Below are positions 17,927 through 26,915 of a stretch of DNA of 55,809 nt, one piece after another. A program made the translations under genes and the position numbers. The first letter of the stretch is position 1, and the number at the start of each line of letters is the position of its first letter. Below the pieces are notes generated by a model. It worked only from the letters and a program-made list of their open reading frames with translations. It was not told the DNA's origin and made no database searches. Origin of the DNA: Bryobacteraceae bacterium (GTDB lineage Bacteria; Acidobacteriota; Terriglobia; Bryobacterales; Bryobacteraceae); assembly GCA_025928545.1 (NCBI GenBank), contig JAICJH010000046.1:1-55809 (forward strand), given 5' to 3'.

Positions 17927-20900
17927 GTGAACAAGCCAACCGATACGCGGAGTCACCGCGCTCTTTCTCTGTCCTTTGGATTCTCATTCGAGGACCTGTA
18001 CAGCCAGGAGGCTCTTGTCAGGCTGGATGGCGTTTTCCTGTCGCAACTTCAGGAAGCGGCACCGGAGCTGCACGGTCAACTTCTGGCCGCTCGCCAGGAT
18101 CCTTCCTCACTTGCTCTGAAGCAGGCGTCCGAACTGATCATTGCAGTCGCTCCCCATCTGGATGACTTCGTCGGCAGGCTATTTGGTATTGACGGTGCGC
18201 TGCATGAATTGCAGGGGCGACATAACGAACTGGCTCCGCTCTATGCCGTGAAGCGCAAGTTCATCCAGAAGAAAGCTCTGACCGGCTACACGCCGGAAAA
18301 GGCTGCGCTGATTGATGGCTTCAAGATCGCCGCCGAGCTGGAAGCTTTCACGCTCGAACCTTTGACCGAACGCAGCTATGCGGAGCATGTGTCCCGCTGG
18401 CTGGAGGACGAACCGGCACACGCGGAGGCGCTGCGCCTGGCCGCTCTCTATGGCGCGTGGGCAGTGCTGACCCCTGAAGGCAAGAAAAAGCATCATTCCG
18501 GAATTCTGTTCCGGCAACCGCACAAGCTCGACATGATGCACCTGGTGCCCTCGACCGCTATTGAGAATCACGGTCTGGTGCAACTTCAGTTTCGGGCGGA
18601 CCAGTGGCGAAATCGCGAAGGCTTTCAATTGACCGATGCCGGAACGGATCTCACCGGCGCTCTCGACCAGGCAAACTACTGCATTAAGTGCCACAACCAG
18701 GGCAAGGATTCCTGCTCGCACGGGCTGAAGGAAAAAGACGGTTCGTTCAAAGCCAGCGTGTTCGGAGTGAAGCTGGCAGGCTGTCCGCTCGAAGAGAAGA
18801 TTTCGGAAATGAATCTTCTGAAAGGCGAGGGCGTACCGATCGGCGCGCTCGCGGTGGTGGTGATCGACAACCCGATGGCCGCGGCAACCGGACATCGCAT
18901 CTGCAACGACTGCATGAAGTCGTGCATATTCCAGAAGCAGGAGCCGGTGGATATTCCGCAGGTAGAAACGCGGACATTGAAGGATGTTCTGGAACTGCCA
19001 TGGGGCTTCGAGATTTATGGGTTGCTCACGCGCTGGAATCCGCTCAACTTCGAACGGCCGTTTCCGCGCACGGCCACAGGCAAGAAAGTTCTGGTGGTTG
19101 GTCTGGGACCCTCGGGTTTCACTCTGTCGCATCATTTGATGAACGACGGCCATACTGTGTTTGCAACGGACGGCCTCAAGATCGAGCCGCTGCCGGCTGA
19201 AATTTCCGGGGTCGATCCGCATGGACGTCGTGTGCCTTTCCGGCCGCTGCGCGACGTGTCCGATATCTATGAACGGCTGGATGAGCGAGTGATGGCCGGC
19301 TTCGGCGGAGTTGCCGAGTACGGCATTACAGTCCGGTGGAATAAGAACTTCCTGAAGGTGGTGCGCCTACTCATTGAACGGCGCAGCGAGTTCCATATGT
19401 ATGGCGGGGTGCGCTTCGGCGGAACTTTGACTGTGGACAATGCGTTTGAGCTTGGGTTCGACCACATCGCTCTCTGCGCCGGCGCGGGACGACCTACGGT
19501 CATCCCGATGAAGAACGGGTTGGTTCGCGGCGTGCGGCAGGCTTCCGACTTTTTGATGGCGTTGCAGCTGACCGGGGCGGCGAAGCCCGATTCTCTGGCG
19601 AACCTGCAGGTCAGATTGCCAATCGTGGTCATTGGCGGAGGTTTGACGGCGATCGACACAGCGACCGAATCGCTGGCGTACTACGTTGTGCAGGTGGAAA
19701 AATTCCTCAAGCGGCACGAGGTGCTGTCCCATGAGATGGGCGAGGCGAATGTGCGACGGCAGTGGACGCCGGAAGAAGCGGAGATCGCGTCGGAGTTTCT
19801 GACGCATGCGCGCGCGATCCGGGCCGAGCGAGCGGCGGCTGCGCGCGAGGGTCGGCGGCCGCGGTTTATCGATCTGTTGAATTCGTGGGGCGGCGTCACA
19901 CTGGCATATCGCCGGCGATTGATCGACGCGCCCAGCTATACGCTCAATCACGAGGAAGTCACAAAGGCGTTCGAAGAGGGCGTGCGGTTTGCCGAATCAC
20001 TGACACCGGAAGAAGTGGAAGTGGATGCCGCCGGGGCAGCGAATGCGCTGAGGTTCCAGAAATATCACTGGGATGATGCGGCGGGCAAGCTGGTGCGGTC
20101 CGGCGAAACGGTAACACTTCCCGCGAAAACGATTCTGGTGGCTGCGGGTACGCAGCCGAACACCGTTCTGGCGCGCGAAGACGACCACAACGTCATGCTG
20201 GATGGCAAGTATTTTCAGGCTTATGGTGAAGACGGCAAGCACGTGAAGCCGGAGAGAATCACCAAGCCCGGAACAGTGTACGTGCTGATGTCGGTGCGGG
20301 AGGACGGCCGATCCATCAGCTTCTTCGGCGACCTGCACCCGTCTTTCGCGGGTAATGTGGTGAAAGCGATGTCGAGCGCTAAGCAGGGATATCCGGTTGT
20401 TTCGCGGATGCTGTCGAAGATTTCCGCTTCCGAACCGAGTCCCGAGGCTTTGGCGACAAAACTGGACGATGAACTGCGTCCGGTAGTTGAGGATGTCATT
20501 CGTCTGACGCCGAATATCGTAGAAGTTGTGGTTCGGGCACCGATTGCCGCGCGGGCTTTCCAGCCGGGGCAGTTCTACCGCCTGCAGAACTATGAATCGC
20601 TGGCTGCACGGACGAAAGACACGGTGCTCGGGATGGAAGGGCTGGCACTCACGGGTGCGTCGGTGGATATGGAGAAGGGACTGCTCTCGACCATCGTTCT
20701 TGAGATGGGCGGTTCGTCCGACCTGTGCATCCTTTTGAAGAAAGGTGAGCCGGTTATTCTGATGGGCCCGACCGGAACGCCCAGCGAAACACCGCCTGAA
20801 GAAACCGCTTTGCTGGTGGGCGGCGGTCTGGGAAATGCGGTGCTGTTTTCAATCGGACAGAAGCTGCGTCAGCAGGGATCGCGCGTTGTTTACTTCGCCG

Positions 20901-21445
20901 GCTATAAGAAGATTATCGACCGTTACAAGGTGGATGAGATTGAGCGCGCGGCGGATGTGGTGGTCTGGTGCTGCGACGAAGCGCCCGGCTTTACAGCGAC
21001 CCGCCCCGGAGACTCATCGTTTGTGGGCAACATCGTGGATGCGATGGCGGCGTACGGCAGCGGACGGCTCGGAAAGCCGGCGATCCCGCTTAATACGGTG
21101 AACCGTCTGCTCGCAATTGGATCGGACGGCATGATGCGGGCGGTACAGCAGGCCCGTCATGGCGTGCTCGCGGAGTTCCTGAATCCGGATCATGAGGCTA
21201 TCGGCAGTATCAACTCTCCGATGCAGTGCATGATGAAGGAGATCTGCGCACAATGTCTGCAGACACATCGAGATCCGCTCACGGGTGAGGAGACGGTGGT
21301 CTTCTCGTGCTTCAATCAGGATCAGCCGCTGGATAAAGTCGATTTCGGTAACCTGCGGACGCGACTGATGCAGAACGGCGCTCAGGAAAAACTGACCAAG
21401 CTGTGGATCGACCGGTGTCTGCGCGAGATCGGCGCGCGGGCTTAG
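17927..21445 (+). CDS. large Fe-S/FAD pyridine-nucleotide oxidoreductase with PyrK-like C terminus
   Basis: A 1172-residue multidomain redox enzyme. An N-terminal all-helical region (about 1-240) is unassigned. Cys clusters CIKCHNQGKDSC and GCPLEEKI (about 250-310), then CNDCMKSC (about 325-331), resemble the double [4Fe-4S] domain of GltD/NfnB-type proteins. A glutamate-synthase-small-subunit-like FAD/NAD(P)H module follows, with KVLVVGLGPSG (about 386) and IVVIGGG (about 565). The C-terminal 300 residues resemble the dihydroorotate dehydrogenase electron-transfer subunit: a ferredoxin-reductase fold with GGGLGNAV and a terminal C-x5-C-x2-C plus a later Cys suiting a [2Fe-2S] cluster. The start is a GTG. 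Likely cytosolic electron transfer or bifurcation; substrate unknown. Confidence 0.82.
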   Translation: MNKPTDTRSHRALSLSFGFSFEDLYSQEALVRLDGVFLSQLQEAAPELHGQLLAARQDPSSLALKQASELIIAVAPHLDDFVGRLFGIDGALHELQGRHNELAPLYAVKRKFIQKKALTGYTPEKAALIDGFKIAAELEAFTLEPLTERSYAEHVSRWLEDEPAHAEALRLAALYGAWAVLTPEGKKKHHSGILFRQPHKLDMMHLVPSTAIENHGLVQLQFRADQWRNREGFQLTDAGTDLTGALDQANYCIKCHNQGKDSCSHGLKEKDGSFKASVFGVKLAGCPLEEKISEMNLLKGEGVPIGALAVVVIDNPMAAATGHRICNDCMKSCIFQKQEPVDIPQVETRTLKDVLELPWGFEIYGLLTRWNPLNFERPFPRTATGKKVLVVGLGPSGFTLSHHLMNDGHTVFATDGLKIEPLPAEISGVDPHGRRVPFRPLRDVSDIYERLDERVMAGFGGVAEYGITVRWNKNFLKVVRLLIERRSEFHMYGGVRFGGTLTVDNAFELGFDHIALCAGAGRPTVIPMKNGLVRGVRQASDFLMALQLTGAAKPDSLANLQVRLPIVVIGGGLTAIDTATESLAYYVVQVEKFLKRHEVLSHEMGEANVRRQWTPEEAEIASEFLTHARAIRAERAAAAREGRRPRFIDLLNSWGGVTLAYRRRLIDAPSYTLNHEEVTKAFEEGVRFAESLTPEEVEVDAAGAANALRFQKYHWDDAAGKLVRSGETVTLPAKTILVAAGTQPNTVLAREDDHNVMLDGKYFQAYGEDGKHVKPERITKPGTVYVLMSVREDGRSISFFGDLHPSFAGNVVKAMSSAKQGYPVVSRMLSKISASEPSPEALATKLDDELRPVVEDVIRLTPNIVEVVVRAPIAARAFQPGQFYRLQNYESLAARTKDTVLGMEGLALTGASVDMEKGLLSTIVLEMGGSSDLCILLKKGEPVILMGPTGTPSETPPEETALLVGGGLGNAVLFSIGQKLRQQGSRVVYFAGYKKIIDRYKVDEIERAADVVVWCCDEAPGFTATRPGDSSFVGNIVDAMAAYGSGRLGKPAIPLNTVNRLLAIGSDGMMRAVQQARHGVLAEFLNPDHEAIGSINSPMQCMMKEICAQCLQTHRDPLTGEETVVFSCFNQDQPLDKVDFGNLRTRLMQNGAQEKLTKLWIDRCLREIGARA

Positions 21446-21485
21446 GTCATTACTTCCGGCAGCGGCAATCGGACATAATTTAAAG

Positions 21486-22298
21486 ATGCCCCTGTCAATC
21501 GTGCAGGTCGACGCTTTCAGCGCCACGCCGTTTCGTGGAAATCCCGCGGCTGTCTGTGTTCTCAACGGGCCGCGTGAGGAAAAGTGGATGTCTCAGGTTG
21601 CGCGGGAAATGAACCTGTCGGAGACTGCCTTCCTGGTTCCCGATGAAACCGACCATGGCGCATTTCAGCTGCGCTGGTTTACCCCAACAGTGGAAGTTGC
21701 CCTCTGCGGCCATGCGACGCTGGCAAGCGCACACGTTCTCTGGGAGCAAGGCCGCCTGGCGCCGCACGCTGTCGCACGTTTCCACACGAAGAGCGGGCTC
21801 TTAACGTGCATGCGAAGCGGGCACTGGATCGAGATGGATTTTCCGGCGACGTTCGTGGAGCCTGCCGACGCACCGCCGCAACTTGCGGAGGCTATCGGAA
21901 CCGAATTCAGGTTTGTGGGGCGGAGTAAGTTCGATTACCTGGTGGAAGTTGCGGATGAGCGCACGGTACGTGAACTAGAGCCGAACCATTCGCTGCTGCG
22001 GCAATTACCGGTTCGGGGAATTATCGCGACGGCACTCGCGGACGCGGCTCACCCGCACGATTACGATTTCGTTTCGCGCTTCTTCGCGCCGGGCTCAGGC
22101 GTCGATGAGGATCCCGTCACGGGGTCGGCCCATTGCGCGCTGGCTCCCTACTGGGCGAAGCGAACCGGCAAGGCCGAGATGACGGGATACCAGGCATCAC
22201 ACCGGGGCGGGTTCGTTAAAGTGCGCCCGGTGGAAGATCGCGTATTTCTCTCCGGCCAGGCAGTCACCGTTTTGCGGGGAGAGTTGATCGCAGAATGA
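21486..22298 (+). CDS. PhzF family isomerase/epimerase-like protein
   Basis: A 270-residue protein of the PhzF fold (diaminopimelate-epimerase-like). The catalytic Glu is conserved as E46 in NLSETAF. The family signatures RGNPAAVC, RWFTPTVEVALCGHAT and DEDPVTGSAHCAL are all intact. Outside phenazine clusters the substrate of such proteins is unknown, and no phz genes are here. Its stop overlaps the start of the 48-residue gene (ATGA), making it first of four coupled genes that also encode a transporter and a sensor-like protein. Confidence 0.88.
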   Translation: MPLSIVQVDAFSATPFRGNPAAVCVLNGPREEKWMSQVAREMNLSETAFLVPDETDHGAFQLRWFTPTVEVALCGHATLASAHVLWEQGRLAPHAVARFHTKSGLLTCMRSGHWIEMDFPATFVEPADAPPQLAEAIGTEFRFVGRSKFDYLVEVADERTVRELEPNHSLLRQLPVRGIIATALADAAHPHDYDFVSRFFAPGSGVDEDPVTGSAHCALAPYWAKRTGKAEMTGYQASHRGGFVKVRPVEDRVFLSGQAVTVLRGELIAE

Positions 22299-22441
22299 AG
22301 TTCAAATTGCCCGAGTCCACGTACGACCCTGAACCGCCGCCGGTACTTGGTTCGTGGGGAAATATTTACGTCGCCACGCTCGCCTGGCTGGCGATCCTGA
22401 TTTTAGTCTTCTATTGTTTTACGCGGTACTTCTCGCAATGA
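22295..22441 (+). CDS. 48-residue single-pass membrane peptide, symporter-associated
   Basis: A short gene fitted exactly between phzF and the symporter: its ATG overlaps the phzF stop (ATGA at 22295-22298) and its TGA overlaps the symporter ATG (22438-22441). The peptide has an N-terminal soluble part rich in Pro and acidic residues (LPESTYDPEPPPV), then one transmembrane helix (about residues 25-44) and a short C terminus. Overlaps on both sides indicate translational coupling and tight stoichiometry. By analogy with small subunits of other SSS transporters, it may be an accessory subunit; this is inference. Confidence 0.72.
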   Translation: MKFKLPESTYDPEPPPVLGSWGNIYVATLAWLAILILVFYCFTRYFSQ

Positions 22442-24126
22442 GCCATGTCGATTGGGTGGTTATGGTTCTGGCCATGATCGCCATCCCCGCCTTTGGCCTA
22501 TGGCGAGGGCGACTCAACCGGCGCAACGTGAATGACTATTTGCTCGCCAGCAAGTCGATGCCCTGGTATGCCATGGGGCTTTCGATCATGGCGACGCAGG
22601 CGAGCGCCATCACTTTTATTGCAACTACCGGCCAGGCGTACGTCGATGGCATGCGCTTCGTGCAGTTCTATTTTGGATTGCCCGTCGCGATGGTGATTCT
22701 GGCAGCGACGGCTGTCCCGATTTTTCACAGGGCCGGGGTTTATACAGCGTACGAATACCTGGAGCGCCGCTTCGACGCCAAGACCCGGGCGCTGACTTCG
22801 ATTGTATTTCTTGTTTCACGCGGGATGGCGGCCGGCATTGCAATTTATGCGCCCGCAATTGTAATGAGTTCGATATTCGGCTGGCAGGATCGCGTCACCA
22901 CGCTGATTATCGGACTGGTCTGCGTCATCTACACCACCACGGGCGGCATTCCCGCAGTCACCTGGACCGACGTGTTGCAGATGACGGTTATCATGTCGGG
23001 CCTGATACTGGCCGTCATGACAGTTGTTTATTTGATGCCGCACAGCGTGAGTTTCGGCGATGCAGTGTATCTGGCCGGCGCGGTCGGCAAGCTTAACGTG
23101 GTGGATCTCAAACTCGACTGGAATAACCGCTATAACTTGTGGAGCGGCCTGGTCGGCGGAACGTTCCTTTTTCTCGGGTACTTCGGATGCGACCAATCGC
23201 AAGTGCAGCGTTTCCTGACGGGTAAATCTATTGCACAGAGCCGTCTGAGCCTGCTGTTCAACGCGATGGCGAAAGTTCCGATGCAGTTCTTTATTCTTTT
23301 CGTCGGAGCCATGGTGTTTGTTTTCTATCTGTTCGTTCAGCCGCCATTGCTTTTCCAGAAGGGCGCGATGAAGGCGCTGGCGAAGCAGCCTGGCTATACC
23401 CAGATTCAAGATCAATTCGACACCGCCTTTGCGAAGCGTAAACGCGCGGCGGAATCTCTGAATGCCGCGCGAAAAAAGGGCGATGACGCCGCGCTGACAG
23501 CGGCCGTGGCGGACTATCGTTCAGCGCAGCACGATGCCGACAGCGCGCGAAGCGCAGGGATCAGCCTTTATCAGAAGACGGAGGGGCAGAACGCTTTCAG
23601 CGATACCAATTACATCTTTCTATCGTTCGTCACGACTTATTTTCCGATCGGATTCATCGGACTGGTAATCGCCGTGATCTTCACCGCGGCAATGTCTTCC
23701 AGTGCCGGGGAGCTCAATTCGCTGGCAGCGGTCAGTGTCATGGACATTTACAGGCGGCATTTCAAACCAAACGCGTCCGACCGGCATTACTTAATGGCTT
23801 CGCGCGTATTCACGGCGCTGTGGGGTTTGTGGGCGGTGGCATTCGCGCAATATGCCAGACACCTTGGATCGCTCGTCGAAGCGGTGAACCAGGTGGGCTC
23901 GTTCTTTTATCCGGTCATGCTGGGAACGTTTATCCTGGGCTTCTTCTTCCAGCGTGTACAAGGGGGAGCGGCATTTTGGGCGCTGCTGATTGGAGAGGCG
24001 ACAATCGTCGCCTGCGCCATATTTACGAGGATTGCTTTCCTTTGGTATAACGTGATCGGCGCGGTGGTCGTAGTGATATTCGGCGTGCTGCTCTCGAGAC
24101 TGAATCAACGGGAAGGCCCGGCATGA
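22438..24126 (+). CDS. sodium:solute symporter (SSS family)
   Basis: A 562-residue Na+-coupled transporter with 13 or so helices. SSS features include the ASAITFIATTGQAY segment early in the protein, YEYLERRFDAKTRALTSIVFL, and the conserved FFLGYFGCDQSQVQRFL-like helix region, here LFLGYFGCDQSQVQRFLTG. A soluble, charged coiled-coil-like insertion of about 70 residues (Ala/Lys/Asp-rich, near residues 330-395) interrupts the helices, as seen in several Acidobacteriota/Bacteroidota members. The ATG at 22438 overlaps the preceding stop; a longer frame from 22354 overlaps the small gene and is rejected. It overlaps the next gene by ATGA. Substrate unknown. Confidence 0.9.
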   Translation: MSHVDWVVMVLAMIAIPAFGLWRGRLNRRNVNDYLLASKSMPWYAMGLSIMATQASAITFIATTGQAYVDGMRFVQFYFGLPVAMVILAATAVPIFHRAGVYTAYEYLERRFDAKTRALTSIVFLVSRGMAAGIAIYAPAIVMSSIFGWQDRVTTLIIGLVCVIYTTTGGIPAVTWTDVLQMTVIMSGLILAVMTVVYLMPHSVSFGDAVYLAGAVGKLNVVDLKLDWNNRYNLWSGLVGGTFLFLGYFGCDQSQVQRFLTGKSIAQSRLSLLFNAMAKVPMQFFILFVGAMVFVFYLFVQPPLLFQKGAMKALAKQPGYTQIQDQFDTAFAKRKRAAESLNAARKKGDDAALTAAVADYRSAQHDADSARSAGISLYQKTEGQNAFSDTNYIFLSFVTTYFPIGFIGLVIAVIFTAAMSSSAGELNSLAAVSVMDIYRRHFKPNASDRHYLMASRVFTALWGLWAVAFAQYARHLGSLVEAVNQVGSFFYPVMLGTFILGFFFQRVQGGAAFWALLIGEATIVACAIFTRIAFLWYNVIGAVVVVIFGVLLSRLNQREGPA

Positions 24127-26297
24127 ATCTGCCGTTGCGAGCCCTGGCGAAGTCTGGCTCTCGATCTTCGTATATCACCAAATCCGCCAGAACGGCGTGG
24201 ACCGGCTATATGCTCGCGCTGCTCTTCAGCGGACTCGCGGTGGCGTTTCGGCTGGAAGCAAGTCAGTCACTTCAAACTCGCGTCTCGCTCCCGCTGTGCG
24301 GACTGGCGGCTGTACTTGCCAGCATTTGGATCGCGGGCATCGGACCGGCCATCATGGCAACGGTGCTGACTACGGGTTGGTATATCCAGGATTCTTTCGG
24401 CGGCACTCAGTATCAGTGGATCCCCGCCGGACTCTATCTGGCGGAGGCTTGTGCTTTATGTTATTACGGCTGGCAACTACGCCTTGCAACAGGCCGGGCA
24501 GCGGAGGGCGAAGGGTGGCAACGTCACCTGATCCAGACGGCGGGTGAAGGTATCTGGATGGTGGATCCCGATGGGGTTGTCAGTTTCGCGAATCTGCGCA
24601 TGGCGGAAATTCTGGGATGTACCGTGAAGCAGATCGAGGGGCGAAAATTCGACGATTTTCTTTTCCCCGAAGACCTGCCGGCTGAGCGCATTCGGTTTCA
24701 GAATCGGCGCCCCGGAGTGAGGAACCAATACGACCGCCGTTTGCGGCGCACCGATGGTTCCGAGGCATGGACGCTGGCTTGTTCCAGCCCATACGCTGCA
24801 AACGGTAAGGACGCAGGCCTGTTGACGATGATGACGGACATCACGGAGCGAAAAATGGCGGAATATGCGCTTCGCAATTCCGAGCGCAAGTTTCGCGACT
24901 TGTTCGAGAACATTCGGGAAGGGGTCTATCAGACTTCGCCGGATGGCCGGATACTGGCGGCTAATCCGGAGTTGCTGCGCATGCTGGGTTTTTCCAGTTA
25001 CGAAGAACTGAATGTGGTGGGAGCGGTGGGGGCAACGTTTGTCGACGCGGGGTTGCGGCAGAGTCTCCATGAGCGACTGGAGCGCGATGGCAGCTACGCC
25101 AACGTGGAATTTCAGCTGCGCGCGCGCGACGGCCGAATCATTACGGTCCGGGAGAATGCGCGCGTCGTGCGGGATGAGAACGGAACAGTTCTTTATTACG
25201 AGGGCTCGCTGACCGATATTACCGAGAAGATCCGGCTCGAAAATCATTTGCGCCGCGCTCAGGAGATGGAGGCACTGGGACGCCTTGCGGGAGGAATTGC
25301 ACGGGATTTCCGGAGCATTGGCGGCGTCATGATTTCGCGATTGCAGGAGGCGTTTTCCCTGCTTCCGCCGGAGAGCGAGGCCAGACCGAGCCTGGACGCC
25401 ATCGCCAAATCGATGCAAAGCGCCGAGTTGCTGACTGATCAGATTCTGGATTTCAGCGAACGTCAGGCGGGAGTACGAAAAGGTATTTTCGGAGAGGGAG
25501 CCGATTTCGATGTCAATGCTCTGCTGGTAAGTATCCAGCCCGACATGCGCCGACTGGTCAATGGGGAGACACAGATTGTATTGTCGCTTTGCGACGGAAC
25601 GACACGGGTAACAGCGGATTCCGCCCAACTGCGGCAGATTGTGACGGATCTCGTTAGTCACACTCTGGGCACGGGGGCCGCAGGGGTGATCGAACTCAAG
25701 ACTGAGATTGTTGTCAGTGGGTCGGCCGGCGGTAAAGGGTCGTATGTTTGTTTATCAGTCTCCAATGACGGAGGCCGGAAAAGCCCCTGGATCGGGATGG
25801 CGACTGCGAAAGCGATTCTCGCGCAATATGGCGGGACGCTGGTTACCGAACTGCGGGGAAAAGAATCGGGTGGTGTGCGACACTCGCTGCATCTGCCGTT
25901 GGCTGCGGAGGGGAGTCCGGGCGCTGCGAAGAGCGGCAATTCCGGTACGGTCCTGTTGATCGAAGAAGATCCGCTGGTGCGCGAACTCAGCCGGGACATG
26001 CTGGAGCGTCAGGGCTTCCGAATACTCCTGGCCGGTAGTGCAGCCGAAGCTGAACGTATCACAAATGGCCAGGCGTTCGATGTTCTGGTTATGGAGTGGG
26101 CCGTTGACGGCGGAAGCGCCTTGTCGCTTGTACAACGACTGCGCGACAAACAACCGCACCTTCGTGTGCTTTTCACTACGGGTTATTCCGGTGCGCATGC
26201 ATCTCCGTCAATAATTCCGGGAGGTGATGCTCTTCTGGCAAAGCCTTTTTCGGGCGAGACCCTGGGCCGAAAATTACGACAATTGCTTGAAAGGTAG
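24123..26297 (+). CDS. hybrid histidine-kinase-like sensor lacking phosphotransfer residues (pseudokinase)
   Basis: A 724-residue membrane sensor. Four N-terminal helices (about residues 26-118) resemble the DUF4118/KdpD membrane domain. Two PAS domains follow (about 135-250 and 260-375), then a HisKA-like segment, a HATPase-like segment and a receiver domain (about 608-724). The phosphotransfer residues are altered: the H-box reads RLAGGIA-R394-DF where His is expected, the N-box Asn is H513, the G1 Asp is Asn (SNDGG), and the receiver phospho-acceptor is E658 (LVME). The receiver's acidic pair, Thr and Lys (AKPFS) remain. The frame is intact and coupled to the symporter by ATGA, so it is probably expressed as a non-catalytic sensor. 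Confidence 0.82.
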   Translation: MNLPLRALAKSGSRSSYITKSARTAWTGYMLALLFSGLAVAFRLEASQSLQTRVSLPLCGLAAVLASIWIAGIGPAIMATVLTTGWYIQDSFGGTQYQWIPAGLYLAEACALCYYGWQLRLATGRAAEGEGWQRHLIQTAGEGIWMVDPDGVVSFANLRMAEILGCTVKQIEGRKFDDFLFPEDLPAERIRFQNRRPGVRNQYDRRLRRTDGSEAWTLACSSPYAANGKDAGLLTMMTDITERKMAEYALRNSERKFRDLFENIREGVYQTSPDGRILAANPELLRMLGFSSYEELNVVGAVGATFVDAGLRQSLHERLERDGSYANVEFQLRARDGRIITVRENARVVRDENGTVLYYEGSLTDITEKIRLENHLRRAQEMEALGRLAGGIARDFRSIGGVMISRLQEAFSLLPPESEARPSLDAIAKSMQSAELLTDQILDFSERQAGVRKGIFGEGADFDVNALLVSIQPDMRRLVNGETQIVLSLCDGTTRVTADSAQLRQIVTDLVSHTLGTGAAGVIELKTEIVVSGSAGGKGSYVCLSVSNDGGRKSPWIGMATAKAILAQYGGTLVTELRGKESGGVRHSLHLPLAAEGSPGAAKSGNSGTVLLIEEDPLVRELSRDMLERQGFRILLAGSAAEAERITNGQAFDVLVMEWAVDGGSALSLVQRLRDKQPHLRVLFTTGYSGAHASPSIIPGGDALLAKPFSGETLGRKLRQLLER

Positions 26298-26327
26298 AGG
26301 CTGCGGGGGCGTGGACGTTCTGGAATT

Positions 26328-26404
26328 TGGTAGGCGCGGCAGGATTCGAACCTGCGACCACCGGCTTAGAAGGCCGGTGCTCTATCCAACTGAGCTACGC
26401 GCCC
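26328..26404 (-). tRNA. tRNA-Arg (TCT anticodon)
   Basis: A full 77-nt cloverleaf on the minus strand. Acceptor GGGCGCG pairs with CGCGCCT (first pair G-U). D-arm stem GCTC/GAGC, anticodon stem CCGGC/GCCGG with loop CTTCTAA, T-arm GCAGG/CCTGC with loop TTCGAAT, discriminator A and encoded CCA. The TCT anticodon reads AGA/AGG. It lies 15 bp after the fliJ stop on the same strand, too close for its own full promoter in the gap. Its 3' end faces the stop of the pseudokinase gene 30 bp away. Confidence 0.96.
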
Positions 26405-26419
26405 GTCCGCTTTTCAATT

Positions 26420-26911
26420 CTAGCGCGCGAGTCCGTCGGGAGCAGCAGCAGGGGCGGCCGGAGCCGCAGCACGCGGCGCAAGGCGTTGGACGCTCAGCAG
26501 TCTTGCATGAAACGATTCGTCTGCGAGTTTGCCGGTTTCCCTGTCCAGCTCTCTGTTCCAATCCTCTTTTTCGTCGCGTTTCAGGTTTTCGAGCACTCGT
26601 AGATTGCGGTGCGCTTCCATCATCTTGTGCTGCTGTAATGCCAAGGCTTTTTGTGCTTCGGGGATTTGATCGCCGAGGCTTTTGATACGGCGGCGGCAAC
26701 GTTCGGAGTAGGCCGCCCATGCTTCAAAGGCGGCGCTGCCGGCCGATGCAAGTTCACCAGCACCCGCCCGCAGGGCAGAATGACACTCTCGGAGCTCCGC
26801 CTGCAGCGCGGCGAGCTTTTGTGCCGCGCCAGACATGTTTTCCTGTTGGATGCGAAGCTGAGTCGTGCGCCAGCGGAGGGCCGGATCGAGGTGGAAGTGA
26901 AAAGGCTTCAA
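26420..26911 (-). CDS. fliJ: flagellar export protein FliJ
   Basis: A 163-residue, mostly helical coiled-coil protein with low sequence conservation, typical of FliJ, the stalk-like component linking the FliI ATPase ring to FlhA in the flagellar export apparatus. The start MKPFHFHLDPALRWR matches the usual FliJ N terminus (short strand then LxxLLxxR-like helix). It follows fliI by 4 bp and closes the operon. The C terminus is an Ala/Pro-rich tail of about 20 residues. The call relies on position plus coiled-coil content. Confidence 0.8.
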   Translation of the reverse strand: MKPFHFHLDPALRWRTTQLRIQQENMSGAAQKLAALQAELRECHSALRAGAGELASAGSAAFEAWAAYSERCRRRIKSLGDQIPEAQKALALQQHKMMEAHRNLRVLENLKRDEKEDWNRELDRETGKLADESFHARLLSVQRLAPRAAAPAAPAAAPDGLAR

Positions 26912-26915
26912 AGAC

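Noticed and set aside
22354..22437. Upstream extension of the symporter frame from ATG 22354
   Set aside because: It would read through the coupled 48-residue gene in another frame; the ATG at 22438 gives a normal SSS N terminus and an ATGA junction.
26328..26404. tRNA-Arg as integration site of a flagellar island
   Set aside because: The flagellar genes lie at the 5' side of the tRNA, whereas integrative elements normally use the 3' end. No integrase or direct repeat was found.
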